This document shows positions 1 through 8,279 of a stretch of DNA of 38,041 bases, piece after piece. Both the position numbers and the translations under genes were made by a program. The DNA comes from Candidatus Sulfopaludibacter sp. SbA3 (GTDB lineage Bacteria > Pseudomonadota > Alphaproteobacteria > Caulobacterales > Hyphomonadaceae), in NCBI GenBank assembly GCA_945913285.1, contig CAMEDD010000024.1, positions 1 to 38,041 of the forward strand. Direction: 5' to 3'. The notes beneath the pieces were generated by a model, which ran no database searches, had not been told where the DNA came from, and was given only the letters and a program-made list of their open reading frames with translations. The number at the start of each line of letters is the position of its first letter. Within the stretch, counting starts at the first letter, position 1.

Positions 1-561
1 GCCGGTGAGCATGAGCTCAACCAGGTCTTCTTCGACGATGTGCGGGTTGCGAAATCCGGCCGGCTCGGCGCCGAGAATGATGGCTGGTCGGTGGCGAAAT
101 ACTTGCTCGAATTCGAGCGGAGCGGTGGCTCGTCGGCCGGTCTTGAGGCTGTGCTCGGAAGGTTGCAACGATATGTGCAGGCCGAGTTGCCCGCAGACTT
201 CGGGCTTATCCGGCGTATCGGGGAACTTGCGATGCGCATTGAAGCGATCAAGACGACCGAGCAGCGTGTCCTGTCGGACCTGACGAGCGGCCAGCCGCCC
301 GGCCCGGCCGCCTCCATGCTGAAAGTGCAGCGTACGGAGCTGATGCAGGCCATCGATGAAGCGGGTGTGCAAACGCTCGGCATGCATGCGGCCCCCTACC
401 AGCCGGATGCCTGGCAGCCCGGCGCAAACGTGCCCGTACTCGGCCCGGAAGCGCTGGTCGTGGGGATGGCAAGGTATCTCAACAACCGCGCGGGTTCGAT
501 TTATGGCGGCTCGAACGAGGTCCAGCGCAACATCATGGCAAAGGGCGTTTTGGGGCTGTAG
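1..561 (+). CDS. Acyl-CoA dehydrogenase, C-terminal part (5' end outside window)
   Basis: The reading frame is open from the first base and ends at a TAG at 559-561, so this is the last ~186 residues of a longer protein. It begins in the middle domain (FFDDVRV, the strand typical of acyl-CoA dehydrogenases just before the C-terminal helical bundle) and ends with the conserved IYGGSNEVQRNIMAKGVLGL segment, the FAD-contacting loop and last helix of this flavoprotein family. These enzymes introduce the alpha-beta double bond in acyl-CoA thioesters and pass electrons to ETF. The substrate cannot be told from this part. A second, separate acyl-CoA dehydrogenase lies at 15316-16488. Confidence 0.9.
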   Translation, partial: AGEHELNQVFFDDVRVAKSGRLGAENDGWSVAKYLLEFERSGGSSAGLEAVLGRLQRYVQAELPADFGLIRRIGELAMRIEAIKTTEQRVLSDLTSGQPPGPAASMLKVQRTELMQAIDEAGVQTLGMHAAPYQPDAWQPGANVPVLGPEALVVGMARYLNNRAGSIYGGSNEVQRNIMAKGVLGL

Positions 562-847
562 GGCTCCGGCTCAACCCACACGATGCGTCAACCGGGCTGC
601 GCCGCAGGGAGACAGATGTTTTTCCGGGACGATATCCGTTCGCCGGACGCGATATGTGCGGCGCCGGCGATGCGGGTAACCTTCTGCCGGGCAGCTTCTC
701 CCTCTTCAACGCCGTTGGTGCTGGCGTCATCGCGGCAACAGCTGGGAATTGAATTCTGCCCCCATGTCCTCATGAGCGCTCGCCTCACAAGCGAGCGGCA
801 GGCATCTTGCAGAACGGGCAGCAAACCTCTGTCAGGAGACCCGATCC

Positions 848-1915
848 ATGTTGCACAAGCTGCTTGCCGCCGGCGCCCTCATCAGCACCATCCTGCTTTC
901 AGGATGCGCGCAGACCGGCTTGAAAATGCCAGCCCTCTGGGCCCCGGCCGCCGAAGAAACGGCGCCTGTCGCCGCCCAGACCGGTCCCTGGCGCCCCTTC
1001 TCGGCGGACAGCCCCTGGAACACCCCGATTGCGGCGGATGCCAAGATTGACCCGAATTCGGACATTCTGATGGGCGGTTTTGCGGCATTGAACACGCTGT
1101 ATATCAACATGGCCGAATGGTCCGTCGCCGTTTACCCGGTCGACTCGAGGAAAGCGCCGAAACGCTACGTCCGCGACCTTTACCAGGGTCAGTACGGGCC
1201 CGGCTTTGGCCCGCTCAAGCGCGTTCCGATTCCCGAGGGCGCCTCGGCAGCCGGCCCGGACTTTGGCACCGGCTATCTGGTGCTCGAAGATCGAAAGGCT
1301 GGTAAAGCCTGGGAAATGCGCCAGGCCGGACAAGACCTGGATGGCACCTGGTTCACAGGCTTCGGCGCGCAAGTCGATCTGAACGGCACGGGCGTCAAGA
1401 CGCCGTGGATGCAGGCGAAGGAGCCGAGCCTCGCCGGTTCGCCGCGCCCCTCCGGCCTGCCCCTCCTCGCGGGCCTGATCCGTACCGAAGAACTGAAAGC
1501 CGGCAAGATCGAGCACGCGCTGGCATTCGGCTCGCCGAATGTGCGCCGCGGCATGTTCGTCTCGCCCGCCAGCACCGCTCCGGCGCCGGTTGACGGCGCA
1601 CCCGCCAAGGCACTTGGTATGCCGCTGGGCACGCGCCTTCAACTGGACCCTTCCTACGACATCGAGAACACGAAACTTTCACCGGAAGGCAAGACGATTG
1701 CCCGTGCGCTTCAGACGTATGGCGCGATCCTCGTCGAAGAAGCTGGTGGCAATGTGCTCTATGCCGAAGCCGCGCCCGCCCAGCTCGCTGAATGGAGAGA
1801 TGTGCTGACGCCGGAGGAAATGCATCTGCTGTTCACGCCGGAGTTCATGTCGAAGAATTTCCGCGTGCTCGAAATCGGCGAGCCGCTGGCGGGCAAGGCC
1901 GCTGTCGCAAAGTAA
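848..1915 (+). CDS. Uncharacterised secreted lipoprotein, 355 aa
   Basis: The start is the ATG at 848, 9 bases after an AGGAGA ribosome-binding site. Residues 1-20 form a lipoprotein signal peptide ending in the lipobox LSGC (Cys20), so the protein is probably anchored in the periplasm. The mature part has a SPWNTPI motif near residue 57, an IEHALAFGSPN segment around residue 220, then MGLPLGTRL-type and ALQTYGAILVEEAGG segments near residues 257-300. From memory this pattern (SPWN.PI, I.HAL, G.RL.LDP, AL..YG) marks a widespread family of secreted proteins with no assigned activity; I cannot confirm that by search. No catalytic motif is evident. It is flanked by an acyl-CoA dehydrogenase and, convergently, by apaG, so context gives no function. 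The 286-bp gap upstream holds a perfect 7-bp hairpin at 777-797 but no clear gene. Confidence 0.85.
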   Translation: MLHKLLAAGALISTILLSGCAQTGLKMPALWAPAAEETAPVAAQTGPWRPFSADSPWNTPIAADAKIDPNSDILMGGFAALNTLYINMAEWSVAVYPVDSRKAPKRYVRDLYQGQYGPGFGPLKRVPIPEGASAAGPDFGTGYLVLEDRKAGKAWEMRQAGQDLDGTWFTGFGAQVDLNGTGVKTPWMQAKEPSLAGSPRPSGLPLLAGLIRTEELKAGKIEHALAFGSPNVRRGMFVSPASTAPAPVDGAPAKALGMPLGTRLQLDPSYDIENTKLSPEGKTIARALQTYGAILVEEAGGNVLYAEAAPAQLAEWRDVLTPEEMHLLFTPEFMSKNFRVLEIGEPLAGKAAVAK

Positions 1916-1918
1916 TCG

Positions 1919-2335
1919 CTAGCTCGGGCGGGACGTATCGTAGGGACTGTCGAGGGAAAAGGCCGGGATCACTGCGACCATTTCCTCGCCATTCTCGTCG
2001 ATCAGGTCGTACGTGCCGCTCATCATCCCCGACGGCGTTGCGAGCGGCGCACCGGAACTGTAGCTGAACCGCTCGCCCGGACCCAAGGTCGGCGTCTGTC
2101 CGATGACGCCGTCACCGTCCACCGCCTGAAGTCGGCCTGCTGAATCCACGATCCGCCAATGACGCCGGGCAATCGTCCAGATCCGGTCACTCTCGTTTTG
2201 CACGTCAACCAAGTACGCCCAGAAATACTTGCTGCGGCCCGGCTCGGATTCGTCATGCAGGAATCGCGGGCGCACACGGATGCGCACGCCGCCTGTCACG
2301 GCTTCATACTCGGGAGGTGCAGGTCGTCTTGCCAT
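1919..2335 (-). CDS. apaG: ApaG family protein
   Basis: The 138-residue product matches ApaG throughout: an N-terminal GGVRIRVRPRFL strand, YFWAYLVDVQNES, the W..I...HW.I.D segment, GVIGQTPTLGPGE and the C-terminal GTYDLIDENGEEM stretch. ApaG is a small single-domain fibronectin III-like beta-sandwich protein. In enterobacteria it is linked to Co2+/Mg2+ resistance and sits beside apaH/ksgA, but its biochemical role is not settled. I chose the ATG at 2335 because upstream codons are unlike the family and run into metZ. It starts 25 bp after the metZ stop, so the two are probably cotranscribed. The convergent lipoprotein gene ends only 3 bp from its stop. Confidence 0.93.
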   Translation of the reverse strand: MARRPAPPEYEAVTGGVRIRVRPRFLHDESEPGRSKYFWAYLVDVQNESDRIWTIARRHWRIVDSAGRLQAVDGDGVIGQTPTLGPGERFSYSSGAPLATPSGMMSGTYDLIDENGEEMVAVIPAFSLDSPYDTSRPS

Positions 2336-2360
2336 TGCGTGAAGCTGCCCGCCTGGAAGT

Positions 2361-3563
2361 TCAGGATGCGTTGAGCGCGCCGAGGAAGTCGGCCTCGAGA
2401 TCGTCGATATCCTCAAGGCCAACCGAGACACGCACCCAGCTTCGATCAAGCCCCATCGCCGCCTGCTCGGCGTCCGACAAGGCGCGGTGCGTCGTCGTCG
2501 AGGGGTGGCAGGCGAGCGTTTTGGTATCTCCGAGATTGTTGCAAATGTCGGCGATCTTCAGGCCATTGAGGAAGCGGAAGGCACCCGCCTGCCCCCCCTT
2601 GACCGAGACCGCGAGCAGCGTGCCGCCGGATAACATCTGCTTCTTGTGGATCGCGTAATGCGGGTGATCCTTGCGGTGCGGGTAGCGAACGGCCTGCACG
2701 GCGGGATGCGCCGCCAATGCATCCGCAAGACGGGCTGCGTTTCGGCTCTGCGCCTCGACGCGCAACTGCATGGTCTCGAGGCCCTTCAGCACAACCCAGG
2801 CGTTGAACGGCGAGCAGGCCGGACCGACGTGGCGCAGCCACGGATCATAGACTTCGGACATGTATTTCGCGCTCGTCAGGATCGCGCCCGCAAGCACGCG
2901 GCCCTGCCCGTCCATATGTTTGGTGGCAGAGTACGCGACGACATCTGCGCCCAGATCGAGCGGGCGCTGCAGAACCGGAGTTGCGAAAACATTGTCGACG
3001 ACCAGCAATGCGCCAGCTGCCTTGCAGAGTTCAGCAACCGCCGCGATGTCCACGCCGTCGAGCAGCGGATTGGCCGGGCTTTCGATCAGGACCAGCTGGC
3101 AACCTTTGCCGATCTCGCGCTCCCAGGCTGCGAGGTCTGCGCCGTCCACGAACACGGTCTCGATGCCGAACCTGGGCATTTGGTTGGCGAGGATCCAGCG
3201 GCAGGAGCCAAACAGGGCGGTTGCGGCAACCACCCGGTCACCTGCCTTCAAAGGCGCGAGAATCGCGGATGAGATGGCACCCATACCGGACCCCGTGACG
3301 CGGCACGCCTCGGCGCCTTCGATGAGGCAGAGGCGCTGCTGCAGCATTTCAGCGGTCGGGCTGCCGTAACGGGAATAGACGAAGCCCTCTTCCTTGCCGG
3401 CCATTCGGGCTTCGGCCTGTTCGGCCGTGTCGTAGGCATAGCCCGAGGTCAGGAAGATCGCTTCGGAGATCTCGCCATATTGCGAGCGCATCAGGCCGCC
3501 GCGCACCGCCTGGGTGGCGGGCTTCCAGCCTTTTGGGTCGTCTCCGCCGGGTGCATCGGCCAT
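2361..3563 (-). CDS. metZ: O-succinylhomoserine sulfhydrylase
   Basis: This 400-residue protein is a Cys/Met-metabolism PLP enzyme of the gamma family. The PLP lysine is Lys215 in YSATKHMDGQGR; the GQGR continuation is the mark of the MetZ subgroup rather than of cystathionine beta-lyase or gamma-synthase. Other family signs are YSRYGSPT (phosphate site, around residue 63), GSGMGAISSA (91-100) and VVDNVFATP (188-196). MetZ makes homocysteine directly from O-succinylhomoserine and sulfide in methionine synthesis. The ATG at 3563 is preceded by AAGGACGAG and leaves the usual family length; a longer open frame upstream is low-complexity Pro/Arg sequence. It is divergent from the deaminase gene with only 44 bp between starts, and is followed by apaG. 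Confidence 0.94.
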   Translation of the reverse strand: MADAPGGDDPKGWKPATQAVRGGLMRSQYGEISEAIFLTSGYAYDTAEQAEARMAGKEEGFVYSRYGSPTAEMLQQRLCLIEGAEACRVTGSGMGAISSAILAPLKAGDRVVAATALFGSCRWILANQMPRFGIETVFVDGADLAAWEREIGKGCQLVLIESPANPLLDGVDIAAVAELCKAAGALLVVDNVFATPVLQRPLDLGADVVAYSATKHMDGQGRVLAGAILTSAKYMSEVYDPWLRHVGPACSPFNAWVVLKGLETMQLRVEAQSRNAARLADALAAHPAVQAVRYPHRKDHPHYAIHKKQMLSGGTLLAVSVKGGQAGAFRFLNGLKIADICNNLGDTKTLACHPSTTTHRALSDAEQAAMGLDRSWVRVSVGLEDIDDLEADFLGALNAS

Positions 3564-3607
3564 GTCAGCGCTCGTCCTTGTGTTTCCCGGAGAGGGACTT
3601 ATGCCTG

Positions 3608-4645
3608 ATGACCTGCGGGGTGCAAGTGATGGCGGATGTGGCGGGGGTTCTCCCCGATTTTGAAATTGAGGCCCTGGCGGCCGCGGGCGCCATCCGCAGC
3701 ACGCTGGCGCTGGAGGCCGGACAGGTGCAGCCTGCAAGCCTCGACCTGCGCCTCGCCGAGGATGCCTACCGCCTGCGGGCGAGCTTCCTGCCGGGCAAGG
3801 ACCGCGCGGTGGCGGACCTCCTGCAGGACCCCGGCATCCGCCTTCACCGCATCGACCTGACGGACAAGGGCGCGGTTCTGGAAACCGGCTGTGTGTACCT
3901 GATCCCCCTGCAGGAATCGCTGCGCCTGCCTCCGGGCCTCGCCGCGCGGGCGAACCCGAAGAGTTCCACAGGCCGGATCGACGTGTTCACCCGCCTCGTC
4001 ACCAATCGCAGCCGGGCGTTTGACGATGTGCCGACGGGCTATGCCGGGCCGCTTTATCTCGAAGTTAGCCCGCGCACGTTCCCGGTCATGGTCCGCCCCG
4101 GCGACCGGCTGGCGCAGATCCGGTTTAAACGGAAAAAGCCGGAGACACTGAAGGAAAAGGTCGTGTCCATCGACCTTGAGCCGCCGGCAGGGCAGCCTGC
4201 CGGCTACCGCGCGAAGCCGCATTCCGGCGTGGTGGACCTGCGAGGCCTCGGCGCGCACGATGTCAGCCAGTTCTGGGAGCCGGTCTATCCGAAGAACGGA
4301 CGCATCGTGCTGAACCCTGAGGAGTTCTACATCCTCGTCAGCCGGGAGGCGGTGAAGGTCGCGTCCGCCGAGGCCGCCGAGATGGCGCCCATCGCGCCGG
4401 AACTAGGCGAGTTCCGGGCGCACTATGCGGGCTTTTTTGACCCGGGCTTCGGCATGAACAAGGAGGGCAGCCGCGCCGTGCTGGAAGTGCGCTCGCGCGA
4501 TGTGCCCTTCATCCTCGAACACGGCCAGCCGGTCGCGAAGCTGATCTACGAGCCCATGTCGGCCAAGCCGAGGGCGCTTTATGGTGGTCAGGGCTCCAAC
4601 TATCAGGGTCAGGGGCTGAGATTGTCGAAGCACTTCACCCAATAA
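3608..4645 (+). CDS. 2'-Deoxycytidine 5'-triphosphate deaminase, long tandem-domain form
   Basis: At 345 residues this is about twice the length of classic Dcd (~190) and shows two dUTPase/dCTP-deaminase-like beta domains. The first has NPKSSTGRIDVFTRLV followed by GPLYLEVSPRTFPVMVRPGDRLAQIRF, where the Glu of YLEV corresponds to the catalytic Glu position of Dcd. The second repeats the pattern in the C-terminal half: HYAGFFDPGFG, then AVLEVRSRDVPFILEHGQPVAKLIYE. This agrees with the proteobacterial long-form dCTP deaminase family. The expected reaction is dCTP to dUTP plus ammonia, feeding dTMP synthesis. Start choice: ATG 3608 has AGAGGG 11 bp upstream; ATG 3629 (338 aa) is equally possible and lies nearer the conserved GVLPD start of the fold. 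Confidence 0.88.
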   Translation: MTCGVQVMADVAGVLPDFEIEALAAAGAIRSTLALEAGQVQPASLDLRLAEDAYRLRASFLPGKDRAVADLLQDPGIRLHRIDLTDKGAVLETGCVYLIPLQESLRLPPGLAARANPKSSTGRIDVFTRLVTNRSRAFDDVPTGYAGPLYLEVSPRTFPVMVRPGDRLAQIRFKRKKPETLKEKVVSIDLEPPAGQPAGYRAKPHSGVVDLRGLGAHDVSQFWEPVYPKNGRIVLNPEEFYILVSREAVKVASAEAAEMAPIAPELGEFRAHYAGFFDPGFGMNKEGSRAVLEVRSRDVPFILEHGQPVAKLIYEPMSAKPRALYGGQGSNYQGQGLRLSKHFTQ

Positions 4646-4679
4646 AAACTGCCCGCCCGGCAGATTGGCGAACGGGCAG
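4641..4679 (-). terminator. Intrinsic terminator for the DUF481-like gene
   Basis: An inverted repeat CTGCCCG (4650-4656) / CGGGCAG (4673-4679) lies between two convergent genes. Read on the minus strand the stem is followed by TTTTTATT, the complement of 4641-4648, which overlaps the last codons of the deaminase gene. On the plus strand there is no T-run, so it mainly serves the leftward gene. Confidence 0.75.
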
Positions 4680-4694
4680 CGATAGGGCTGTGTC

Positions 4695-5438
4695 TTACTT
4701 GCCGAAGGCGTAGACGAGCGCGATGCGCGTCACGGTGTCGGTCTGCTCGAAACCCAGCGGCGGGTCGGTATCGTAGCGAACGTCGAACGAGAAACGAGCC
4801 GAGAGCGCGCCGGTCAGGGCCGACGTGACGGCCAGCGAGTTACCGATCTGGGTCGACGTTTCGGCATAGAGGACGGAGCTGTCGTTCGTCAGCTTGACGC
4901 TATCATTGAAAGCGTGAGCAAACTTCGACGCGCCAACGACCGCGAAGCTCTCCTCGGTTGATCCCGGAATGATGACCGGCGTCGCAATGTCGCGTGTTTC
5001 GTCGATCTTGAGACCCGGACCGCCTTCGATGGACCAGCTGGTCACGTCGCCGACAAGGATACGGTACCCGACACCTGCACCAACAAACGAACGGCTCTCG
5101 AAGCCCGAGAATTCATCGCGCTCGTGTGACACGCGGCCAAAGCCGTAGGTCCGCTCGTTAAAGTCACGGTCGAGCTGACCGGCGAGGAAGACGCGGTTAC
5201 GCGTTTCCGATCCATCGGTTTCGCTATAGTCGGCCAAAGCCTCGACGCTCGGACGCCAAACACCGCTATCGCTGGCGAGTTTGAGGCCTACTGACAGGTC
5301 TTTGGTTTCCGTGTTGCCCGTCGATGCGGCCGCGCCAAGCGAGCCCTCACCAACCCATGTCGACGACTGCGCAACTGCGGTGCCCGCAACACACGCAAGC
5401 ACGAGCGCGAGCGAGCAGTTAATCATTCTGATTTTCAT
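4695..5438 (-). CDS. DUF481-like outer-membrane beta-barrel protein
   Basis: The 247-residue product has a Sec signal peptide cleaved after AVA (about residue 23). The rest is almost wholly alternating amphipathic beta-strands rich in Gly, Ser, Thr and aromatic residues, ending in ALVYAFGK. Strand features such as WVGEGSLGAAASTGNTETKD, RTYGFGRVSHERDEFSGF and VGAGVGYRILVGD are typical of the DUF481/YdiY salt-induced outer-membrane protein family, in which the N-terminal segment has a G..SAG.T.TK pattern. Function in this family is unknown. The ATG at 5438 is preceded by GGGAAAAAG and is followed at once by the signal peptide. It stands alone with its own terminator at 4641-4679. Confidence 0.85.
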   Translation of the reverse strand: MKIRMINCSLALVLACVAGTAVAQSSTWVGEGSLGAAASTGNTETKDLSVGLKLASDSGVWRPSVEALADYSETDGSETRNRVFLAGQLDRDFNERTYGFGRVSHERDEFSGFESRSFVGAGVGYRILVGDVTSWSIEGGPGLKIDETRDIATPVIIPGSTEESFAVVGASKFAHAFNDSVKLTNDSSVLYAETSTQIGNSLAVTSALTGALSARFSFDVRYDTDPPLGFEQTDTVTRIALVYAFGK

Positions 5439-5679
5439 GTCACTTTTTCCCAATTGGCTAATGACGGGGGAAGAATGACCTACAATTGCACCAATGAAAA
5501 CAGGGCAAAAGCATCGGATTGATGTTCGCTGAACCACGGGAACCTGCGCGTGCTCTGCGCGTTGCATCTATGACCCTGCGCGGTGTGCGGGGATCATTTC
5601 GGCCGGTGCCGCCGGGCTCATCCGGCCTCGCGCGCACCTCCGGATGATGTGAGATCAACAACCGCAGAGGACTTCTCCC

Positions 5680-5997
5680 ATGAAAATCCGTTTTCCCGCT
5701 CTCGTCGCCGCAAGTTTTGCTCTGTCGCAACTCGCGGTTCCGCTCGCGCAGGCTCAATCACCGGCTGCGCAATTCCGCACTGTGGAAGCACAGACGTTCA
5801 ATGCAGCCGACCTCCAGGCTTACGGTCTGTCTACGGACGATACCGCTGCAGTCCTCGCCTATCAGGAGCAGGGCTACACCGTCCAGCTGGTGACCCCGGA
5901 AGAAGCCGCCGCTTATGATGCCGGCATGACCAACAGCAACATTCTGGCGCTGGTCGGTCTCGTCGTCATCGTGCTCGTGGTCGCATCGGTGATCTGA
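5680..5997 (+). CDS. Small secreted protein with C-terminal membrane helix, PA2779-like
   Basis: The 105-residue product starts at an ATG after AGAGG. It has a signal peptide (LSQLAVPLAQAQ, cleavage near residue 25), a ~60-residue acidic middle region, and ends with a 19-residue hydrophobic segment (residues 87-105) running to the C terminus. The stop codon is 3 bp from the ATG of a C39-peptidase-like lipoprotein gene, so the two form a unit. That arrangement, signal peptide plus C-terminal membrane helix followed by a C39-type cysteine peptidase lipoprotein, is the one I know from the PA2779/PA2778 pair of Pseudomonas. The link rests on architecture and order, not on an alignment. Function of that pair is not established to my knowledge. 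Confidence 0.72.
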   Translation: MKIRFPALVAASFALSQLAVPLAQAQSPAAQFRTVEAQTFNAADLQAYGLSTDDTAAVLAYQEQGYTVQLVTPEEAAAYDAGMTNSNILALVGLVVIVLVVASVI

Positions 5998-6000
5998 TCC

Positions 6001-6707
6001 ATGCTGCGAGGCGCCGTCGCAGCGCTGGCGTTCGGACTGGGCGCCTGCGCCACAACCCCGAACGCCACGCCCGGCGACTTTGCGGAGCGGAGCGCCGCAA
6101 ACAGTTTCGAGCTTTTCGACCGGTCGGTCGCCCCCCATCCACGCTGCTGCTGCCGCTTGAGCATGACCGCCAGGTCAATGGGATCGCTTGCGGCGCCCAT
6201 GCGCTGGCCAGCATTGCAAATTACTGGCTCGGCCCAGCGCACGTCTCCGGTGAAGCGATTTTCGCCGCTTCGCCGCCAGCCGACATGGCAACTGGTTATT
6301 CGGTGGCCGAGTTGATCTCGCTTGCTGAAGAGCAAGGCCTGCTCGCCAGCGCCGCGCGGCTGAAGGAGGCCGATGTCTTGCGCGAGCTGGAAGCGGGCCG
6401 CCCTGTTCTCGTTCCGGTGCGCGTACCATCCGTGTTCGTACAACCCTGGCAGTTGCCAGGGGCAAACATCCCGCTGCTCGGCCTGCCGGCTGCGATTGGC
6501 ATCACGCGCGCGGCGAGCCTGTCCGAACTGACGGGCCGCGGCATGTTCAATCACTATGTCATCATTGCCGGACATGAGGGGGACACGTTCGTCATCCTCG
6601 AACCGGTGATGGGCCTGCGCACGATCAGCGCCGAACGGCTGATGCGATACCGTTCCGCATTCGGCAATGCGGCCGTTGTTTTCAGCGCACCGCCTGCCCC
6701 GGCCTGA
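6001..6707 (+). pseudogene. C39-peptidase-like (PA2778-like) lipoprotein, disrupted by a -1 frameshift
   Basis: The N-terminal part is read from ATG 6001: signal peptide with lipobox LGAC (about residue 16), up to ELFDRSVAP. The frame then leads into nonsense and stops near 6315. From about 6131 the coding signal moves to the next frame, which reads LLLPLEHDRQVNGIACGAHALASIANYW and on to the stop at 6705-6707. Adding one C to the run of six C at 6131-6136 joins both into one ~235-residue protein. The joined product has the C39 pattern: Gln and Cys in DRQVNGIACGAHA, and a catalytic-His candidate in MFNHYVIIAGHEGDTFVILEP. C39 domains are papain-like cysteine peptidases best known for cutting double-Gly leaders. 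Sequencing error, true mutation or slippage cannot be told apart here. Confidence 0.7.
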
Positions 6708-6710
6708 TCC

Positions 6711-6744
6711 CAAAAACAATTTCGCCGGCTTGCGCCGGCGAAAT
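6711..6744 (-). terminator. Intrinsic terminator for the amino-acid permease
   Basis: A perfect 11-bp stem (6719-6729 with 6734-6744, loop TTGC) lies 12 bp after the permease stop on the minus strand. It is followed there by TGTTTTTG (complement of 6711-6718). Plus-strand transcripts from the C39-like gene would meet the same stem but only a weak T-rich tail. Confidence 0.8.
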
Positions 6745-6755
6745 CTTACGGTTTG

Positions 6756-8279
6756 TCAGCTGATCGGCGGGATTGGCGGCGGCGGGATACCCGCATCATC
6801 CTCGTGGACATCCACAACGCCCCGGCCAACGTGGCTGCGGCTGCGGCTATAGAGGAAATAGACAACCAGACCGATGGCCGCCCAGATCACGAACAGCAGC
6901 TTGGTATAGTTCGACAGGCTGAAGAACAGGTAGAGGCACCCTACGATCGCAACGGGCGCCACCACATAGACCAGCGGCGTGCGGAACGGGCGTTTGCGGT
7001 CCGGATCCTTGCGGCGCAGCACCATGACCGCGATGCCGACCATCGCGAAGGCAAACAGTGTGCCCGAGTTCGAAATGTCAGCGAGTGCACCGACCGGGAA
7101 GAACGCCGCGAAGGCCGCGACAAACACGCCGGTCATAATCGTGATCACGTAGGGCGTGTTGAACTTCGGGTGGATGCGGGAGAACACGTTCGGCAGAAGG
7201 CCGTCGCGGCTCATCACGAAGAAGATGCGGGTCTGGCCGAACATCATCATCAGGATGACCGATGGCAGGGCGAGACCGGCGGCGAGGCCCAGCAGGTTGC
7301 CGATTTGCGGCCAACCGATTTCGCGCAGCGTCCAGGCGAGGGCTTCCTTCGAGCAGACAACCGCTGCATCGCCGATTTCCTTACAGGCGGCCGTGAGTTC
7401 GGTGCTGCCGGGCGCGAGGCCTTTGCCGGCCTCGTCCATAATTGGCTGGGCGCCGACCCCGCCCACCACACCGGATGCGACCAGCAGGTAAAACACGGTA
7501 CAGATTGCAAGCGACCCGATCAGGCCAATGGGTACGTTGCGTTGAGGGTTCTTCGTTTCTTCCGCAGCTGTCGAGACCGCATCGAAACCGACATAGGCAA
7601 AGAAAATGGAGGCGGCCGCCGCTGAAATACCGGCGAACCCAAGCGGCGCGAATGGCTCGAAATTCTCCATGTTCATCGCAGGGATGGCGAGAACGACGAA
7701 CGCAGCCAGCGCGGTGATCTTTACCACGACGAGGATGGAGTTGACGAAGGCACTCTCCGTCGTTCCCAGGACGAGGAGGCCGGTGACGAGGAGCGCAATA
7801 ATCATCGCTGGAAGGTTGATGATGCCGCCCTGGCTTGGCCCGAGCGTGTAGGCATCGGGCAAGCTTATCCCCGCCATGTTCTCGAGAAGACCGACGAAGT
7901 AGCCCGACCAGCCGACCGACACGGCGCCTGCTGCAACGGCATATTCAAGCACGAGCGCCCAGCCCACCATCCAGGCGAGCAACTCGCCCATCACCGCGTA
8001 GGTATAGGTGTAGGCTGAGCCCGACACCGGAACCATCGAGGCAAGTTCGGCGTAGCAGAGCGCCGCCACGGCGCAGACCACGGCGGCGATCACGAAGGAA
8101 ACCATCATGCCCGGGCCGGCTTTCTGCGCGGCTTCTGCCGTCAGCACGAAAATACCGGTTCCGATAATGCCGCCAATGCCCAGCATCGTCAGCTGGAAGG
8201 CGCCGAGCGTGCGCGTCAGTGACTTCTTCTCGGCCGTCGCCAGAATCGCGTCGAGCGATTTTACCCGGTCAAAGATCAT
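6756..8279 (-). CDS. APC-superfamily amino-acid permease
   Basis: The 507-residue product is an inner-membrane protein with about 12 hydrophobic helices. The N-terminal helix carries the substrate-binding signature LGIGGIIGTGIFVL (around residues 30-45), followed by YAELASMVPVSGSAYTYTY in helix 3 and FFAYVGFDAVSTAAEETKNPQRNVPIG in helix 6. These mark the cationic-amino-acid-transporter/YfnA-like branch of the APC superfamily, which imports amino acids with H+ or Na+, or exchanges them. Exact substrate is not predictable. An extra loop of ~50 residues with two Cys (TAACKEI, AVVCSKE) lies between helices 7 and 8. ATG 8279 has AGGG 9 bp upstream; a TTG three codons earlier is less likely. The gene is 125 bp downstream of the Anbu gene on the same strand and has its own terminator, so it is probably separate. 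Confidence 0.92.
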   Translation of the reverse strand: MIFDRVKSLDAILATAEKKSLTRTLGAFQLTMLGIGGIIGTGIFVLTAEAAQKAGPGMMVSFVIAAVVCAVAALCYAELASMVPVSGSAYTYTYAVMGELLAWMVGWALVLEYAVAAGAVSVGWSGYFVGLLENMAGISLPDAYTLGPSQGGIINLPAMIIALLVTGLLVLGTTESAFVNSILVVVKITALAAFVVLAIPAMNMENFEPFAPLGFAGISAAAASIFFAYVGFDAVSTAAEETKNPQRNVPIGLIGSLAICTVFYLLVASGVVGGVGAQPIMDEAGKGLAPGSTELTAACKEIGDAAVVCSKEALAWTLREIGWPQIGNLLGLAAGLALPSVILMMMFGQTRIFFVMSRDGLLPNVFSRIHPKFNTPYVITIMTGVFVAAFAAFFPVGALADISNSGTLFAFAMVGIAVMVLRRKDPDRKRPFRTPLVYVVAPVAIVGCLYLFFSLSNYTKLLFVIWAAIGLVVYFLYSRSRSHVGRGVVDVHEDDAGIPPPPIPPIS

